Below, one piece after another: positions 41,483 through 48,478 of a stretch of DNA of 64,000 bases. Below the pieces are notes generated by a model. It saw only the letters and a list, made by a program, of their open reading frames with translations. It did not search any database and was not told the DNA's origin. Location: the NCBI GenBank assembly GCA_035559815.1, contig DATMAT010000020.1, positions 90,644-154,643 on the forward strand, in the 5' to 3' direction. This stretch comes from Thermodesulfobacteriota bacterium (GTDB taxonomy: Bacteria > Desulfobacterota_D > UBA1144 > Nemesobacterales > CSP1-2). Each line of letters begins with the position of its first letter. Within the stretch, counting starts at the first letter, position 1. The translations under genes and the position numbers were made by a program.

Positions 41483-41866
41483 TTACTCATTGTACTTATG
41501 TTGGCTGTTCTGAGAGCTAATAAAATCTTTGATGGTTTCCACGAAAATTTTGTTTAAGAAAGGCTTGGCTATATATTTATTGCCGGTAGATAATATAAAG
41601 TCGTTTATCAACCCGGTTACGAAGATAATTCTCTTTTCTAACCCCTTGTCCATCTTTTTCACTTCGTGGTAAAATTCATCTCCACTCATCCCCGGCATAC
41701 TGAAGTCGGAGATAATTAAATCGTAATCTTTTTCCCGGATCTTTTTCAAAGCATCAAAACCCTGGCTGGCTATCTCTACCTTGTACGATTCCTTCTCCAG
41801 GAGCTGCTTTTCCAAGGTTGCTATTGCCTGGTTATCTTCAACGATGAGAATATATGAGGAGCCCAT
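41483..41866 (-). CDS. Single-domain response regulator (receiver only)
   Basis: This 127-residue CheY-like receiver has the acidic pocket in LIVEDNQ, the phospho-acceptor Asp in LIISDFSMPGMSG (near residue 54), the Thr in IIFVTGLI and the Lys in YIAKPF. No output domain follows. It is a paralogue of the protein at 57065: both share LINDFILSTGNKYIAKPF-like wording after the switch residue. It probably acts through protein contact or as a phosphate sink; the partner kinase is not adjacent. Confidence 0.92.
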   Translation of the reverse strand: MGSSYILIVEDNQAIATLEKQLLEKESYKVEIASQGFDALKKIREKDYDLIISDFSMPGMSGDEFYHEVKKMDKGLEKRIIFVTGLINDFILSTGNKYIAKPFLNKIFVETIKDFISSQNSQHKYNE

Positions 41867-41963
41867 AGCCCGTCATTATATACAAAATCCCGGGTTAAAT
41901 TCAAGCGGAAATCCCTAATGTGGTTAAAATATGGGTTAACACCGGTAGGCAGGGAAGCTCAAT

Positions 41964-42962
41964 TTAGGGGTTTTCCTCCGGCATAAAGGGATTTTCTGAT
42001 AAATCCTTTATATGTCTCACCCTTTTTACTCGCCTCATCTTTCTCTCCTCTGCCTCCCTCCAAAGGCTGACTTGGCCCGGAGACTCTGGAGTGAACTTGG
42101 GGACCGGCCCGGGTCTTCCGTCTTTTCCGATGTGCACAAAGGTAAGGAAGGCGGTGCAGGTATGCTTCTGTTGGCCTGTTCCCAGGTCCTCGGAAAGAAC
42201 CTTTATTCCTACCTCTAGCGAGGCACCTCCCACGTAAGTAATGGCCGCTTTGAATGTTATGACCTCGCCCACTATTATCGGGGAGTAAAAATAAAGGTCG
42301 TCTACTGAGCCCGTGACCATAATGCCTCTGACGAATCTGGAGGCTAATATTGCTGCAACTTCGTCTATATCTTTCATCAGTTTTCCCACGGACATGAAAT
42401 TTCCGTAGAAACTGTCTTCGGGTAGGACCGGCCTTGTCGTCTCTAGCTTGAAGCCACTGGTCTCGATCTCATCGGATATGTAGTCGGCCATTTTTCTCCT
42501 GTGTGCTATTCTGGGAAATCTCGCTTCTCTCCTTTTTAGCGCCGTGAGGTAAATAGCTTCCTCAGTCCGGTCGGCCGGGCTAATTTTCTCGGGGATTAAT
42601 CTTGGGGTTCCGTCCTTGGCGATTGCTACGAAGGCCAGGTGAGATGATGTGGTGAGTTTCTTTTCACCCGTCTCCGGGTTTTCTGAATGTACCTTAACCC
42701 CGACCTCCAGCGAACTATTCCCGACGTATTCAACCCAACTGTCCAGGACTACGATTTCACCAATCTTAACCGGATTTATAAAGTCTATGCTATCGGTTGC
42801 CCCCAAGACCGTAATTCCTTTTACCAGCCTGGACGAGGTTATGCTGCCTATGAGCATAATCCAGTCCATCAGCCTTCCGCCGTGGAGCGTCCCTTGATTG
42901 TTTGCATGCTCCGGAAAAACAAACTGGATCATTCGATTTCTGGTTTGCCTTATAGTCGACAT
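41964..42962 (-). CDS. Acyl-CoA thioesterase, tandem double-hotdog
   Basis: This 332-residue protein has two hotdog domains of the YciA/BFIT type. The first has FPEHANNQGTLHGGRLMDWI with the active-site region around residues 14-33, then SIDFINPVKIGEIVVLDSWV. The second repeats the arrangement from about residue 185 (FMSVGKLMKDIDEVAAILASRF, DDLYFYSPIIVGEVITFKA). The duplicated form acts as an intramolecular dimer and hydrolyses acyl-CoA esters in the cytoplasm. The second domain has lost the HGG motif, so only the first may be catalytic. Monocistronic. Confidence 0.88.
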   Translation of the reverse strand: MSTIRQTRNRMIQFVFPEHANNQGTLHGGRLMDWIMLIGSITSSRLVKGITVLGATDSIDFINPVKIGEIVVLDSWVEYVGNSSLEVGVKVHSENPETGEKKLTTSSHLAFVAIAKDGTPRLIPEKISPADRTEEAIYLTALKRREARFPRIAHRRKMADYISDEIETSGFKLETTRPVLPEDSFYGNFMSVGKLMKDIDEVAAILASRFVRGIMVTGSVDDLYFYSPIIVGEVITFKAAITYVGGASLEVGIKVLSEDLGTGQQKHTCTAFLTFVHIGKDGRPGPVPKFTPESPGQVSLWREAEERKMRRVKRVRHIKDLSENPFMPEENP

Positions 42963-43058
42963 CGGGTATCTATATGACTATCCAGGCTTTTTGATGATTA
43001 TATAATGGATTTGTATATGAGACCATACCCCACAAACCCGATTGGTAGGTCAATTCCT

Positions 43059-43475
43059 TTATTGGTCTAAAATAGCGGTAGCCCCTAAAACCTCTAAGTT
43101 GTCGGCATTGAAGAGACTAGAGCCAGCACCCAAGACCGCACCCTCTCTTAAATATGTTTGCTTACTGTGAGGGGGCAGGGTTACTGGCAAAATTCCTATT
43201 TCCTGGCCGACCTGGGTTCCATAATTAGATGGGGAGGTGGAATAGTAACGTATCCTCACTTTGACGTCCTTATAAGCTATATCACTGGTGTTCTCGATGG
43301 TTACGTGATGAATAATCGCAGTCCTGAATGCAGTGTAAAACGACCAATTAGTAACCCTTATGTATAGCTCTGGGTGCTCTACTATAAGGTCGAGGGTTTC
43401 TCCTTCTTCCGCTTTTACCGGATGGTAGAAAAGACCGAGTAGAATTAAGATGCCCATCGCTGTCTTTCTCATCAC
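43059..43475 (-). CDS. Secreted hypothetical protein, immunoglobulin-like fold suggested
   Basis: This 138-residue protein has a signal peptide (MGILILLGLFYHPVKAEEG, cleavage after KA-E), so it is periplasmic. The mature part alternates beta strands (IIHHVTIENTSDIAYKDVKVRIRYY, IGILPVTLPPHSKQTYLRE), which recalls transthyretin-like or FxLYD-type domains of exported proteins. No function is known. It is monocistronic and lies beside other envelope genes. Confidence 0.65.
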   Translation of the reverse strand: MMRKTAMGILILLGLFYHPVKAEEGETLDLIVEHPELYIRVTNWSFYTAFRTAIIHHVTIENTSDIAYKDVKVRIRYYSTSPSNYGTQVGQEIGILPVTLPPHSKQTYLREGAVLGAGSSLFNADNLEVLGATAILDQ

Positions 43476-43654
43476 AACAAAGAATACATGCTATTTTCAC
43501 CTAATTCGACAGTTAGTTTAGCTTTTTTCCCCCGGGAAGAAGTGGTTAAAATGTGGTGAATAAGTTATATTCAATTCGGAGACCAGACAAGGGGAAAGAA
43601 TAAGCCCCAAGCTATCTTGATGTGAGACTTATATCTAAAGGCGAGGAATTACTA

Positions 43655-44032
43655 ATGAGTCGAGAAAAATCCACGAGAAAAGAGGCGTTGGAAAAGGGGA
43701 GACAAAGGGATATATCCGATGCGGCTAAGAATGCGGGATTGCCCTTAAGGGTGTTTATTACCGATGCGGTATGGAATAGCTGGATCACTCCTGACCAGGT
43801 GAGTAAGGACCTAGGACAGAACGAGAATTCCCGGCTGAATAGTGTGCTGGATAAGCTTAGATACGCCATTAGAGTGCAGAGGCAGACGGGGAAATCTAAC
43901 GATACACTCTACTTTGATGTTGCACTAAGCAGGAGCGGCCAGTCGGAAATGGTTACGCTTATTTCCAGGTTGTCCGTCACGGATTTTGATGACCCCAGGC
44001 CCTGCATAACCATAATGATGCCGGAAGAATAG
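43655..44032 (+). CDS. Hypothetical cytoplasmic protein (DUF-like)
   Basis: This 125-residue protein starts at ATG 43655, which has GAGG 8 bases upstream (the in-frame GTG at 43622 lacks this). It contains ISDAAKNAGLPLRVFITDAVWNSWI, then SRLNSVLDKLRYAIRVQRQ and a beta-rich end (TLYFDVALSRSG...LISRLSVTDFDDPRPCITIMMPEE). The pattern resembles the small DUF6573-type family found in plasmids and mobile elements. I cannot assign an activity. Confidence 0.65.
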   Translation: MSREKSTRKEALEKGRQRDISDAAKNAGLPLRVFITDAVWNSWITPDQVSKDLGQNENSRLNSVLDKLRYAIRVQRQTGKSNDTLYFDVALSRSGQSEMVTLISRLSVTDFDDPRPCITIMMPEE

Positions 44033-44080
44033 AAAAGCTAAATACGAGGGCATGTAGGTTGCAATTGAGTTTCCCAATCA

Positions 44081-44620
44081 TTATTGTGTTTTTTCTTCGG
44101 TTTCTCTTTGGTTTGCCCTTACAGCTTTACCCGGGGGCTCTGTTGTTTGTTCGTGAGCCTGTTCTCCCTTTATTCCGGAACTTATCTTTTCATAAGACCT
44201 CTCCAGGTCGTTTATGGTGGAATCCATTTCCGATTTGATCTCATTCCAGGCGACCACACTTGCCGACCGCAGTTCATCGAGCTTCTTTCGGGCATATTCC
44301 CTTTTCCAGTTTAGTTCCTCGATTTCCTTTTTTGTTGCATCGCTTATTGCCGCCCCGGATTTCTCGACTTCATTTTTTAGTTCTCCTAGCCGCTTGTCCA
44401 AACTTTCTAGTTTAGCTTTGGCTTCACGCTGGTATTCCACTATGCGGTCTAGGGTAGGCTCTTTGATTGTTTCTCCACCGGTATCTGTTCCCGGTTTCTC
44501 TACCTGTTTTTCGGATGTTTCCATCCTCCTGGACTGAGTCCCGTTTTCACAAGAAACCAGGTTTAACCCGGCTGAAACTAGGAATACTACTGTAAGCAGT
44601 AAAATATATAGATCTCGCAT
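44081..44620 (-). CDS. Coiled-coil lipoprotein
   Basis: This 179-residue protein has a signal peptide with lipobox LVSC (Cys24). The mature part is mostly a long charged coiled coil (residues about 55-155: AKAKLESLDKRLGELKNEVEK and KKEIEELNWKREYARKKLDEL, in part). The family is not known. It has a strong AAGGAGGTAAT ribosome-binding site. It lies downstream of the sigma-54 promoter at 44935-44950 and the operator pair at 45033-45073, with a conserved hairpin 46 bases before its start codon, so envelope-stress-type regulation by the two-component system at 48.4-51.2 kb is proposed. Confidence 0.75.
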   Translation of the reverse strand: MRDLYILLLTVVFLVSAGLNLVSCENGTQSRRMETSEKQVEKPGTDTGGETIKEPTLDRIVEYQREAKAKLESLDKRLGELKNEVEKSGAAISDATKKEIEELNWKREYARKKLDELRSASVVAWNEIKSEMDSTINDLERSYEKISSGIKGEQAHEQTTEPPGKAVRANQRETEEKTQ

Positions 44621-44666
44621 GCTTTATTACCTCCTTTACGTATTAACTTGTGCCAGATTTTTTTCA

Positions 44667-44764
44667 AACCGTCGTGGCTTAGGCTTTTAGGCCATTAGCC
44701 ACAACGGTTGATGGGGAGAGTTGGGAAGAAAGACAGAGAAGCAAGGTCAGCTTGAAACCTTGCT
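44667..44764 (-). promoter_or_regulatory. Structured leader: conserved GTTGTGGC hairpin plus upstream stem
   Basis: In the lipoprotein transcript, AGCAAGGT...ACCTTGCT (44740-44764) is followed by a pyrimidine-rich linker. A large hairpin follows (arms ACCGTTGTGGCT...AGCCACGACGGT, 44667-44709) with an inner GGC/GCC stem. The same two-stem layout and the same hairpin sequence occur before rlpA (47543-47635). No T-run follows, so it is not a simple terminator. Confidence 0.5.
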
Positions 44765-45032
44765 ATCATCTTTTTTGTTTTTCTGACAACGCCTCTACAG
44801 CATAGGTTTTCCTCGTGTAATCACAGATAGTGATCATTCTTTTTTTGTTGCATCCCTGGCTTTCTCGCCAACATCTTTTTCTTCTGAATCACCATGTTCT
44901 GATTTTGCAACTATCCAAATACCCTAATTTAGACGGCAATTGTTGTGCCATTATGATTGATATTAATGATTCATAGTGTTTTTAGTAGGTTATAAATGGA
45001 ACTGCAATTAACAACGAGTAAAAACACACATT
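44765..45032. other. Sigma-54 transcribed leader region without a supported gene
   Basis: On the minus strand a frame ending ...EEKDVGEKARDATKKE (stop near 44844) has no start codon before an upstream stop. It may be a decayed small gene. A 24-codon ATG frame overlaps it in another phase. Neither is supported as a gene. Confidence 0.4.
44935..44950 (-). promoter_or_regulatory. Sigma-54 promoter of the lipoprotein transcript
   Basis: TGGCACAACAATTGCC on the minus strand matches the -24/-12 consensus TGGCACGNNNNTTGCA at all but two fixed positions and has the obligatory GG-N10-GC spacing. Transcription would begin near 44924. The operator pair at 45033-45073 is centred about 116 bp upstream, the usual enhancer distance. 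Confidence 0.7.
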
Positions 45033-45073
45033 CTGTGTAATAATACACGGTTGCGATGAGTAAATTTACACAG
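45033..45073. promoter_or_regulatory. Paired operator sites, likely enhancer for the NtrC-type regulator
   Basis: CTGTGTAATAATACACG (45033-45049) and TGAGTAAATTTACACAG (45057-45073) match the two arms of the palindrome at 48239-48278 at 13 and 12 of 17 bases. They have nearly the same centre-to-centre distance (24 against 23 bp). The orientation is opposite arm first. Confidence 0.55.
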
Positions 45074-45146
45074 TGGTTGTTCGGGCTAGAATTGTTCTCA
45101 GGATGGATAAAACCAGTTTATTTATCGGGAAACAAAGTTGATATAC

Positions 45147-45701
45147 TCAAGACCTCTTTTCCTCGATCTCTTTTAGCTTTCGCCTAGCAATCTTAGCTTC
45201 TTCAGAATCGGGGAACTTGCTGATGAGGGTTTGAAAAAAGAACTTCGCTTCTTCACTCTTACCCAGATTTACCAGAGAAAGTCCCTGTTTTAAGTACGAT
45301 TGCGGCACCCTATTATCATTCGGATAAGTGGCAATGAATTTCTGATAAGATATGATTGCATCTTCGTACGCTCCTTTTTGGTAGTACGATTCTGCGGTAG
45401 AGAATAAATCGCTCGAGGACTTGTCCGAGGAGCTAAATCTGGGCGAATCATTTTTAGCTAACTCATCCAGTTTTTGCTTAAGCTCTACATAATTTCGCGC
45501 TTGATTTTTTTCGATTCGGGATATTCTTTTCTCTTTCTCTTCCGTATCCTTTTTCAGGGTTTCTACGTCTTTGGAAATCTTATCCAGTTTAAGTTCAAGG
45601 CTGGCCTGCCTTTCGTATAACTCTACTACATCTTCGCGTTTGACCGCACATCCGAGCAATGAAATAGAGATAATTATAATAAGGCTAAAACCGAATCTCA
45701 T
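45147..45701 (-). CDS. CpoB/YbgF-like TPR lipoprotein
   Basis: This 184-residue protein has a signal peptide and lipobox LLGC (Cys18). A coiled-coil follows (residues about 25-85, ELKLDKISKDVETLKKDTEE), then TPR-like tol-pal units: SYYQKGAYEDAIISYQKFIA and QGLSLVNLGKSEEAKFFFQTL followed by SKFPDSEEAKIARRKL. This is the domain order of CpoB (coiled coil then TPR), which coordinates peptidoglycan synthesis with outer-membrane constriction. The usual tolB/pal neighbours are absent, so it may be a paralogue with another role. The lipid anchor differs from the soluble E. coli protein. Confidence 0.8.
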   Translation of the reverse strand: MRFGFSLIIIISISLLGCAVKREDVVELYERQASLELKLDKISKDVETLKKDTEEKEKRISRIEKNQARNYVELKQKLDELAKNDSPRFSSSDKSSSDLFSTAESYYQKGAYEDAIISYQKFIATYPNDNRVPQSYLKQGLSLVNLGKSEEAKFFFQTLISKFPDSEEAKIARRKLKEIEEKRS

Positions 45702-45867
45702 CTTGATTGTCTGATACTGTTACATATGCTATAAAGAGGCTTTATGGATACGGTATAAATTCCCCGTGATTAGCATTTGGATAAGATGCTTTAATCTACC
45801 AGAAATTCTTCTCGGAGTCCAATTTGTAATTATTATCCTCATCTATGTTGAATACTTCCGCCTAGCT

Positions 45868-46482
45868 TTATCTGACTTTGGCTTTTGGGGGTACTTTGTA
45901 TATGACTAGTTGAAGTTGATATCGGTTCCGAATACCGGTTTTTTTGAATATATTGGTTAGATGAGCCTTCACCGTTTTCTCGCTGATGGAGAATGCACTG
46001 GCGATGTCCTTGTTTGTGTAGCCGATGGCGATGAGCTCTATTACCTTTAATTCCATCTTGGTAAACTCATGTTTTTTTGTATCCGGGTTGGTCTTTCGCG
46101 TTTGCTCGATTCTTTGTGGAGCTTTACCCCGGATAATTTCGAACAGTTCCTGGGATGTAGCCTCCCGGGGTAGGTGTATGAAGTTAGGATGAGTGTAGCC
46201 GCTATCTTTGACCCGGTCATCCAGGTATATAACCTTGGTGAGGGGACTTTTCGTAAGAACTGAATTCGAGATTTTATCTATATCCACCCGGAGAATTCTG
46301 TTATCGAAAAAGAGAAAATCTGCCTTGGTGGCAGCGAGATATCGTTCGATCTCCCCGAGGGTGGAAGCCTCGGCCACCGTTATTATATCATCTGCCTCCT
46401 CCAGGATTTTGCGGATACCTCCCAAGAAGAATTTCGAGCCGGATGCCAGTATTATGCTACGAGTTTCTTGTTTCCCGGACAT
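45868..46482 (-). CDS. LuxR/NarL-type regulator with degenerate receiver
   Basis: This 204-residue protein starts at the ATG at 46482, which has GGGAGG 7 bases upstream (longer frames lack this). The N-terminal 115 residues follow the receiver fold (SIILASGSKFFLGGIRKIL, ADFLFFDNRIL, KVIYLDDRV, FIHLPREAT). They lack the acidic pair after strand 1 and the switch Lys, so ordinary phosphorylation is unlikely. The C-terminal HTH is canonical LuxR: FTKMELKVIELIAIGYTNKDIASAFSISEKTVKAHL, cited for the GYTNKDIA and EKTVKAHL motifs. Its targets are unknown. Confidence 0.88.
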   Translation of the reverse strand: MSGKQETRSIILASGSKFFLGGIRKILEEADDIITVAEASTLGEIERYLAATKADFLFFDNRILRVDIDKISNSVLTKSPLTKVIYLDDRVKDSGYTHPNFIHLPREATSQELFEIIRGKAPQRIEQTRKTNPDTKKHEFTKMELKVIELIAIGYTNKDIASAFSISEKTVKAHLTNIFKKTGIRNRYQLQLVIYKVPPKAKVR

Positions 46483-46696
46483 GTAATTTCCTCCCGGAGA
46501 TAATTGAACTATTGATAACTGCCCCCGGTTTCTTCGAGAAAAGTCTATTATCGCTTTAGACAAAATCTACCGAAAGAGCCGTATCCAGTGAATCAACCGT
46601 TAAGCACTGAGTCGTTCTTATGAATGTGAACGGTAATCCAACTGTCTTAGCAAATGCGTTTACAAAGCCTGAATCTATGGAATGAAAACCAAACGA

Positions 46697-47041
46697 TCAC
46701 TGCGTTGGTGAAGGCTTTATTATCACAGTCCATTTCTGAAAGGGTTCGGGCGCAGCTTTCATCGGCATACCCAATATGGTCAGAGAAGAAAGATTTCCAT
46801 CTGTTGTCTTAGCCTCTACCCTGTATCCGGAGATTACGTTTACCAACTGGCCCGGAGTGGCTCTGAGCTCATATTCCCTCTGAGTTCCATCTTCTTTAAT
46901 CCTAAGCATTCTATCCCCTACCATGGTAACTTGACCAATTATGATTTGTGATAGGTTTGCAGCAAAGGAGTCGAGTTTCGTGCCTGTGAGGATAATTGCT
47001 AACAGAGCCGAAACTACCAGGACCAGGGAAAGTTTTCTCAT
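46697..47041 (-). CDS. Secreted hypothetical protein downstream of rlpA
   Basis: This 114-residue protein starts at the ATG at 47041 preceded by AGGGAGGTAA. The signal peptide LSLVLVVSALLAIILTGTKL suggests export. The mature part is a small beta protein (IIIGQVTMVGDRMLRIKEDG, LRATPGQLVNVISGYRVEAK), similar in style to small OB-like periplasmic domains. It begins 23 bases after the rlpA stop, so the two are cotranscribed. Function unknown. Confidence 0.7.
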   Translation of the reverse strand: MRKLSLVLVVSALLAIILTGTKLDSFAANLSQIIIGQVTMVGDRMLRIKEDGTQREYELRATPGQLVNVISGYRVEAKTTDGNLSSLTILGMPMKAAPEPFQKWTVIIKPSPTQ

Positions 47042-47064
47042 GGTTTTTACCTCCCTTAGCAAGT

Positions 47065-47487
47065 TTATCCTTTAGGAAGTGCTAATACCTCAACCTTTAC
47101 CATCTCCAGCCCGGGTTCTATGATGTCGATTGACTTGGCCGCGGCATAGGACAGGTCTATCATACGCCCTTTTATATAAGGGCCCCGGTCGTTTATTTTG
47201 ACTACAACGTTCTTGCCATTCTTTAGATTAATCACTTTAACTTTAGTCCCCAGGGGCAGACTTTTATGAGCCGCAGTATAACTATACATGTTAAATTGGG
47301 TTCCGCTAGCCGTTTTTCTCCCATGGAATCTTCTGCCATACCAGGAGGCGACACCGATTTTGGTATGTTTCTCGATTTCCTGGCCATTTTTGACGATGTT
47401 TCTTCCGTAGACGGAAGGGTAGAGGAACAAAAAAGGGAGAACCAATAAGGCTAGGTAAAGAGATATTCCTTTTATTAACGTGCTCAT
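47065..47487 (-). CDS. rlpA: RlpA-like double-psi beta-barrel protein
   Basis: This 140-residue secreted protein has a signal peptide (residues 6-28) and one RlpA/DPBB domain: [56 protein letters not shown]. This includes the catalytic-type Asp in the NDRGPY motif. RlpA cleaves naked glycan strands at division sites in some bacteria; the SPOR domain of larger RlpAs is missing here. It lies after the conserved hairpin at 47543-47582 and before a secreted partner. The sigma-54 transcript from 48129 could read through to it. Confidence 0.9.
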   Translation of the reverse strand: MSTLIKGISLYLALLVLPFLFLYPSVYGRNIVKNGQEIEKHTKIGVASWYGRRFHGRKTASGTQFNMYSYTAAHKSLPLGTKVKVINLKNGKNVVVKINDRGPYIKGRMIDLSYAAAKSIDIIEPGLEMVKVEVLALPKG

Positions 47488-47542
47488 CGTTTATGCTCCT
47501 TTCCCGTTGGATTAGCTTCTGTTTTCCTTCCTTTCTTTAATA

Positions 47543-47635
47543 AACCGTTGTGGCCCGGCTCAAAGCCATAAGCCACAACGGTCGCTGAGGAAGGATGGTA
47601 TAGAGTGCTGGTGAGCGGCACGGTGTTTACTCACC
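47543..47635 (-). promoter_or_regulatory. Structured leader before rlpA, second copy of the GTTGTGGC hairpin
   Basis: GGTGAG...CTCACC (47610-47635), then a pyrimidine-rich linker, then the hairpin ACCGTTGTGGC...GCCACAACGGT (47543-47582) with an inner GGCT/AGCC stem. It lies 55 bases before the rlpA start. It matches 44667-44764 in order, spacing and stem sequence. The linker CCATCCTTCC could pair with the purine-rich GGAAGG next to the ribosome-binding site. Confidence 0.5.
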
Positions 47636-47731
47636 CACTCGTGCTTTCTATCAAGCAGTTATAAGTCCGGTCTTCGATAAGCTATTCCAGAAGCCGGGCG
47701 GGGTTCCCATTCATGAGTGTTGTTTGGTGAT

Positions 47732-47977
47732 TTAAGAATTCCCATTTCTTGAATTACCTACTTTTTCCTCTGGGTTTATTTTCCTGATCGACCTTATCCT
47801 CCAACCGTTCACCTCTAGTTCCAGCTTGTCTCCTTCTTTAATGTCGGTTAGGAGGGCGGCATTGTTTCCAATCTCTACTCTGACTTCCGATTTTCGACCC
47901 TCCTCGTCGAGTAGGCAAATTAATCCGGTGAAAGGATCAATCTGAGTGACTTCATATACGACCCTGGAAAAATCCAT
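47732..47977 (-). CDS. Small beta-rich hypothetical protein under sigma-54 control
   Basis: This 81-residue cytoplasmic protein has a GGAGGAAACC ribosome-binding site. It is composed of short strands (FSRVVYEVTQIDPFTGLICL, GRKSEVRVEIGNN, GDKLELEVNGWRIRSIRKI), probably a small barrel. No family recognised. It is the first gene downstream of the divergent sigma-54 promoter at 48140-48155 (leader about 150 bases), which makes it a likely target of the adjacent two-component system. Confidence 0.65.
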   Translation of the reverse strand: MDFSRVVYEVTQIDPFTGLICLLDEEGRKSEVRVEIGNNAALLTDIKEGDKLELEVNGWRIRSIRKINPEEKVGNSRNGNS

Positions 47978-48139
47978 TCTGGGTTTCCTCCGATGTTATC
48001 ATCACCTCTGTTTGCATACCCAATAACTGCATAATCTAAATTCCGAGTTGTTAAACCAGCCCTTAAAACGACGGGCTTGTAAAACGCCGTAACCGATATA
48101 GAGAACAAAAAAATCTATTACCATCGGGGGGGATAATAT

Positions 48140-48155
48140 AGCAATGTCTGTACCA
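48140..48155 (-). promoter_or_regulatory. Sigma-54 promoter, minus strand, divergent from the kinase gene
   Basis: TGGTACAGACATTGCT on the minus strand has the GG-N10-GC core and matches 10 of 12 consensus positions. It is 117 bp from the centre of the operator palindrome. The transcript would start near 48129 and read the 81-residue gene and possibly rlpA. Confidence 0.65.
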
Positions 48156-48238
48156 ATTTGCCTTATACACACGATTCTCAATATTTATAGTAGATTATCC
48201 GGGCATATGATGGAGGGAAAATAAAGAATATCCCCATC

Positions 48239-48278
48239 TGTGCAATACTACACAGTAAGAGCTGTGTAGTATTGCACA
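48239..48278. promoter_or_regulatory. Perfect 17-bp inverted repeat, enhancer for divergent sigma-54 promoters
   Basis: TGTGCAATACTACACAG (48239-48255), a 6-base loop, then its exact reverse complement (48262-48278). Each arm is itself TGTG-N8-CACA, the form of an NtrC-type dimer site, so the palindrome carries two sites 23 bp apart. It lies 117 and 106 bp from the two flanking -12 elements. Confidence 0.7.
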
Positions 48279-48350
48279 AACTCCTTCAATCTTATCCTAG
48301 GAAAACCGTGCATCATACCTCAAACATTATTTTTTAGCCCTGTATTTGCA

Positions 48351-48366
48351 TGGCATGGGATTTGCA
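48351..48366 (+). promoter_or_regulatory. Sigma-54 promoter of the kinase-regulator operon
   Basis: TGGCATGGGATTTGCA matches the TGGCACGNNNNTTGCA consensus at 11 of 12 fixed positions. The predicted start is near 48377, which rules out the in-frame ATG at 48350 for this transcript. Confidence 0.75.
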
Positions 48367-48478
48367 CTTGTCAAGGGAAATGCGAGCTTTCTGGTCGAAT
48401 ATAAATATTTTTTATTTGGAGAAAACAGGTAGAATTTTCAATTGGGTTCCTGACTATTTGAGGGAGGACTTTCTTTCA

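Noticed and set aside
41197..41490. 97-codon minus-strand frame opposite the RiPP-like gene
   Set aside because: No ribosome-binding site and no domain; the plus-strand frame has the more protein-like composition and a leader pattern.
46640..46665. Fourth sigma-54 promoter before the LuxR-type gene
   Set aside because: AGGCTTTGTAAACGCA has GG-N10-GC spacing but poor -24 and -12 sequence, and no operator pair is nearby.
44667..47635. Leader structures as cyclic-di-GMP (GEMM) riboswitches
   Set aside because: The stems contain AAAGCC-like stretches, but the GGGCAAACC and GGACGCAAAGCC signature elements are missing.
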